Origin: Theobroma cacao
Lineage: Eukaryota > Streptophyta > Magnoliopsida > Malvales > Malvaceae
DNA length: 64,000 bases
Assembly: GCF_000208745.1 (NCBI RefSeq)
Contig: NC_030857.1
Coordinates: forward strand, 1,306,188 to 1,370,187
Reading direction: 5' to 3'
In this document: positions 59,981 through 64,000 of the stretch, in pieces
How the letters are laid out: the number at the start of each line of letters is the position of its first letter
Position numbering within the stretch: the first letter of the stretch is position 1
Made by a program: the position numbers and the translations under genes
Notes under the pieces: generated by a model
Database searches by the model: none
What the model was told of the DNA's origin: nothing
Seen by the model: only the letters and a program-made list of their open reading frames with translations

Positions 59981-61314
59981 ATGCCTTCGTACGAAGCTAT
60001 TCTCTCATCAGCTGCCTCTCTCACCGCCTCAGCCATTCTCCTACGAACCATTGCCAATGATTTCATCCCAGATTCCATCAAGGATCACTTCTTTTCTCGT
60101 CTTCGAAAGATCTCCTCCTCTTTCTCCTCTCACCTCACGGTTGACATTGAAGAGTCTGATGGGCTCACTGCTAACCAAGATCTTCCATGCCGCTAACCTT
60201 TACTTGGGTGAGAAGTTGTCATCGTCGAGCCAAAGGGTTAAGGCTAACAAGGCCGAGAAAGAGACAGGATTGCAAGTGACTAACAATAAGAATCAAGAAC
60301 TGGTTGATGTATACAATGGTGTGAAGTTGAAGTGGGTACTGTTTTCTTCACTGAATTATAAGTCAGTTTCTGACAAGAAGAATACTTCGAGCTGAGTTTC
60401 CATAAGAAGCATAGGGAGATGGTGCTGGGTTCATACCTGCCATACATTCTTCACAAAGCAAAAGAGATTAGAGAAGAGAAAAAGTCTCTGAAGCTTCATA
60501 CAGTTGATTACAATGGTACAGATTATTGGGGTACGATCAATCTTGATCATCCAGCAACTTTTGATATGGCAATGGATCCAGAAGTGAAGAAGGCACTAAT
60601 AGAAGATCTTGACAGGTTCATAAGAAGGAAGGAGTTTTACAGGAGAGTAGGGAAGGCATGGACGCATGGGTATTTGTTATATGGAACTGGAAAGTCAAGC
60701 TTGGTTGCTGCCATGGCTAATCATCTCAAGTTTGACGTTTATAATTTGGATTTAAAGGAAGTTCAGTGCAACTCGGATTTGAGGAGATTATTGATAGGTA
60801 CAGGTAATCGTTCTATAATAGTCATTGAGAACAATGATAGTTCACTATATTCTGCTGAAGATGACAAGATATATGCATCAATAAAGAAAATTTCTTCTCC
60901 TAATTCGTGTTGAATAGTTGATGACATTGATATTAACTTACAGGTTACTCTCTCGGGTCTACTGAACTTCTTGATGGATTGTGGTCAAGTTGTGGAGATG
61001 AGCGGATAATAGTGTTCACAACCAATCACAAGGACAGTCTTGATCCAGTGCTGCTCAGACCAGGACGCATGGACATGCATCTCCATATGACTTATTGCAC
61101 ATTTAGCGGTTTCAGGGCACTTGCTTCTAATTATTTGCAAATTCAACATCATCCACTTTTTGAGGAAATCAAGGGGTTGTTAGAGAAGGTTCAGGCAACA
61201 CCAGCTGCAGTTGCAGGAGAGCTGATGAAGAGTGAAGATCAAGATGTTTCTCTTCAAGGCCTTATCAAATTCCTACATGACAGAGCAAAAGCTGAGATGC
61301 TGCAGGAAAGTTAG
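59981..61314 (+). pseudogene. Broken BCS1-like AAA-ATPase
   Basis: Remnant of a plant AAA-ATPase of the mitochondrial BCS1-like group, normally around 480-520 residues. An N-terminal AAA-associated region (MPSYEAILSSAASLTASAIL) shifts frame at about 60170 into HAANLYLGEKLSSS, shifts again at about 60385 into YFELSFHKKHREMVLGSYLP, meets TGA at 60911, and the last part (GLLNFLDGLWSS, then IIVFTTNHKDSLDPVLLRPGRMDMHL) needs another shift near 60970. The P-loop reads YLLYGTGKSS where the family has a GPPGTGKSS form, so three residues are missing, and the Walker B region reads IVIENNDSS rather than an IEDIDCS form. Losses at both ATP sites plus several frameshifts make a functional ATPase very unlikely. 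A short intron near 60914-60954 (acceptor TTACAG) could remove one stop but not the rest. Confidence 0.85.
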
Positions 61315-62022
61315 AACATTGAACAAAGTTTAGGCAAAAGCTGGGATGTTTAAACATTGAACAAAGTTCTGGGGAGTTCCTGCAATTTTCCTTAAGTTAG
61401 AAGCCATCATGTCAGAACCATTTTACAGCATCAAACCAATGTCTTGTCATTCAAATTGGGGTATCTAATATGAAAAGTAACAGAATTCATAGCAGCAAAA
61501 TTGTGTACAAAGTATTGTGCATATATATCAGTACCTCAGGAAAAACAAAGAAAGAAATTTCAATGCTTAAAAAAAAGGGCAGTGAATCTCTTTTCCCTTT
61601 ACAACCATTCTAAACCCTATGTTCCTTTCTAGCTTCTGATATGCATCACAGATGCAATAATGAATATATGTCTTTCTTCTGCTTTTTGATCCTCAAAATC
61701 TGCATTCACAGGACAAGAAAACTTTGTATCAAAAACATTTGTTCACGTTAGAAAAGGAAGAAAAATATCCAGTTGAACAGGGAGAAAACAACAGAACATC
61801 CTGCAACATGAAAAGATATCCAAAGATTAAATTGCATCTGCAAACTCCCAACATGGTGATGCTCATTTTCACATTTAAATACCAGCAAGAACAGAAAAGG
61901 TAAAATGTAAGGTTAAGAACAGAAGATGCAAAGAACCAAAGTTTCAGACTACCTGGGCAACTGAATTTTGATCTCTCCGGTCAGACCACTTGAGATGATT
62001 TCTTGCTGAGTCTCAGGTATAT
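61315..62022. other. Convergent 3' flanks of the AAA remnant and the DHFR gene
   Basis: The right end (61960-62022, minus strand) still reads like the start of a thymidylate synthase domain after the DHFR stop: IYLRL and, in a shifted frame, QEIISSG. Beyond this no synthase sequence is recognisable; a GTAGTCTG that could be a donor follows at about 61955. Otherwise it is 3'UTR-like. Confidence 0.5.
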
Positions 62023-63053
62023 TTAGTCATCATGCCTCTCAAGAATCATCCTTGGCAAGAAAGTAGAGTTTTTTACATCAAAATCGTTAGAATTTAAATC
62101 CCCACAAGACTTAACTTCACTAGTTAAAGGAGACAAAGTTGCCGCAGTTCCCACACGAACATAGGTTTTAAAAGAAAACCGGATACCATTTTCTACTAAT
62201 GGCTTGGATGAGTACCACCGCCGGAAACAAGACAAATCAATAGCTGGAATGAAGGTATCGCATTCAATGCTTGTATCAATTTCAGTAATGTGGATGGCTT
62301 CACAACCTGGAGCATTAAGTGTTTCCCTGCAGTATAAAACATCATATATATCCCTTTCATCAATAACCAACGATTTGCAACTGTAACTAAAATCTACCTG
62401 AATATCTGGCCACCTCCGATGACAAACACCTTCTCTATTGATAAACAGTAAGGAACCTCTGCTAATAATTGCAAAGCTGATGAGATGCTCCCACATATTA
62501 CAACATTTTCTCCAGTTGTAATCTTAGAACTCTCGGAACGAGTCAGGACAACGTTTAGGCGACCAGGTAAAGGTCTATACTCAAGTGGAATACTCTCCCA
62601 GGTTTTTCTACCCATTACAACAGCGTTCTTCTTCTCAGGATCTGATGTTGTCATTGTAAGCTCCTTGAAGAATTTGAGATCAGAAGGTAATCTCCATGGT
62701 AACTTCCCATCTTTTCCAATCCCCATTTCACGAGTTGCAGCCACCACAACTTGGTAACTCCTCAGGGAATCACTCTTAGGCAGACTCCTTAAATTATCAC
62801 CCGGCATTGAAGAAAATCCATGCATTGCAGACTCGTCGAAACCCCTTAAAAATCGTAATGATGCAGACCCAGAGATAAGATCAGAAACCCCATTTGTATA
62901 TGTGCGACAACCCAGAAGAACCTGAAAATGAAAGACACCAATAATTTAGATAAATCGAAAGTAAGAACGCTGAGGAAGATAAGTAAGCCATATAACACAT
63001 ATACAAACCTTAGAGAAAAGTATGTTCCTCTGACCATAGATTCGCATCAACAT
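62023..63053 (-). CDS. Dihydrofolate reductase, derived from DHFR-TS but lacking the TS domain
   Basis: Three exons: 63053-63009, 62921-62398, 62326-62023; 873 nt, 290 residues. DHFR reduces dihydrofolate with NADPH. The DHFR domain is complete: GIGKDGKLPWRLPSDLKFF with catalytic Asp96, VVMGRKTWESIP (116-127), LPGRLNVVLTR and the cofactor loop VIGGGQIFR (182-190). Residues 1-47 (MLMRIYGQRNILFSK, then Arg/Ser-rich) look like an organelle presequence; Met48 could start a cytosolic form. Plant enzymes are bifunctional DHFR-TS of about 520 residues. Here the linker FLPRMILERHDD, which in the family leads straight into TS, is followed by TAA, and the next bases (ATATACCTGAGACTC...) still spell the expected TS start with a further frame change. 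So the TS half is lost. This could be a monofunctional or regulatory DHFR, or an early pseudogene; splice sites and the DHFR frame are intact. Confidence 0.88.
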
Positions 63054-63683
63054 TGAGAAGAACGAGAGACCCAAGATCCGAAATTTTCAAACTTAGAAAC
63101 AAAAGATCAAAAGAGTTATTACTATGCAGAGATTCAAGAAGTTTAGTTGAACTGGGAACAGTAATAGTTGCTCTGCCTTTTGCCTGGAACGCCGGCGGTC
63201 TTGGTGTCAGGTCAAATGTTGTTATTTACCCAAAATGTCACCGACCTCAACTGGATTATTGCGGATTACTTCCTCTCAAGGCTTACGGGTTAAGGGCGTT
63301 GGGCTTACCCAACAAAAAGAAAAGGAAAAACCCTTTTCCCTTTTCCTTTTTTTTTTTTTTTGTGGAAAAATCGTGTACTAATGTATACCCCTTTATTTCA
63401 ATTTCCAATTACCAGATATATGAAATGTGAAAACGTGCCATACAATATAAAACACCATTTTTATCTATTATATTACTACAACATTCAAAAATGTGCAACA
63501 AACCTCCCAAAAAAAAAACAAAAATAATAATAATAATAAAAAAAGAAGCAACCAGCCACCAGTCCGGTCCAGATGACAAACGTATGGGCCATCTTATGTG
63601 CTACAATAGCTATATTCTGTATCGTATTTTATTTACATTGCATTCCCCTCTGTGATTGCAACATATCACCGGGAATCAACAAG

Positions 63684-63719
<36 letters not shown>

Positions 63720-63815
63720 GTAGTTTTCTGTCCATCTTGAAGGTACAGTATTGAATGCTGCTGTGCTGATCAAAATTCCGCCATATAGTTTCTTTTGGAT
63801 ACAGAAATCACATTT
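63054..63815. other. DHFR promoter side and 3' flank of the next gene
   Basis: Both neighbours lie on the minus strand, so this holds the 3'UTR of the gene at the window end and the DHFR promoter. It contains a T-rich run (63341-63361), short AAT repeats near 63525 and a TA microsatellite. The plus-strand open frame 63053-63430 has no family motif. Confidence 0.45.
63686..63716. repeat. TA microsatellite
   Basis: About fifteen uninterrupted TA units. Confidence 0.95.
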
Positions 63816-64000
63816 TCACCAGCAAAACCTCTTTCTCTGCATCATGATGCATTCAAAGATAGCTGATGAGAATTAGTTTGCATGTATTATCAGGTTGAGA
63901 GTTATTGTGTTCGACTTACCCGAGCCTTGGCTTCTTCTTGACTATCTATATAAGCAAGGAGTTCTTCCTGCCGCATTAAAGCTTCATGAAGAGCCTGCTC
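63816..64000 (-). CDS. 3' end of an unidentified gene (partial)
   Basis: The minus strand from the window edge to 63920 is open and reads EQALHEALMRQEELLAYID then SQEEAKAR, ending at a clean GTAAGT donor. A matching acceptor (GATGCAG) ends at 63837 and adds a last small exon, 63836-63816, encoding RKRFCW and a stop. The charged, Gln/Glu-rich helix looks like the end of a coiled-coil protein with a basic-aromatic tail. The 5' part lies outside the window and I do not recognise the family. The terminal exon is an inference from the splice signals. Confidence 0.5.

Noticed and set aside
1..64000. CRISPR arrays, tRNA and rRNA genes, organellar DNA insertions
   Set aside because: I looked for regularly spaced repeats, tRNA box patterns and long plastid-like stretches and saw none. 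The tandem arrays present are satellites, not CRISPR.

Overview
This is a stretch of plant nuclear DNA from a eudicot. Its genes have many short GT-AG introns and AT-rich introns and spacers. They include a chloroplast-targeted AGPase large subunit, a plastid L31, an IPK1, a HIPP-type metal-binding protein and a plant defensin. I cannot name the species from the sequence; a woody rosid would fit, but that is only an impression.

Layout. 0.4-4.1 kb (-): ADP-glucose pyrophosphorylase large subunit, 14 coding exons, complete. 8.0-8.5 kb (+): plastid ribosomal protein L31. 11.4 kb (+) and 19.9 kb (+): two related membrane proteins of the DUF4408 type, with a two-exon plant defensin (-) between them at 12.4-12.8 kb. 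From 20.8 to 26.1 kb there is no gene I can support.

26.1-50.0 kb is the most interesting part: a direct tandem duplication of about 11-13 kb. Each unit carries, on the minus strand, a CYP85-clan cytochrome P450 that I read as CYP722-like and a SABATH carboxyl methyltransferase that I read as carlactonoate-methyltransferase-like. All four genes can be spliced by eye into complete, in-frame proteins (488, 373, 488 and 373 residues). The unit therefore looks like a doubled two-gene biosynthetic cluster, most plausibly for strigolactone-type (carlactonoic-acid-derived) signals. Both cysteine-ligand and SAM motifs are intact in both copies. The copies have diverged by roughly 5% (P450) and 8% (methyltransferase) at the protein level. 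They also carry different mobile-element insertions: a solo LTR and a 0.55-kb MITE in unit 2, and a TIR element full of tandem repeats in an intron of unit 1.

51.4-54.2 kb (+): inositol-pentakisphosphate 2-kinase (IPK1), seven exons, complete. 57.4-57.8 kb (+): HIPP-like metal-binding protein with a CaaX end; its first exon is not resolved. 60.0-61.3 kb (+): a broken BCS1-like AAA-ATPase. 62.0-63.05 kb (-): a dihydrofolate reductase derived from the plant bifunctional DHFR-TS but stopped exactly where the thymidylate synthase domain should begin. The window ends inside the 3' part of an unidentified minus-strand gene.

Exon coordinates were worked out by hand from splice signals, phase and family resemblance. 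Family names rest on recognised motifs and remembered family features, not on a database search.
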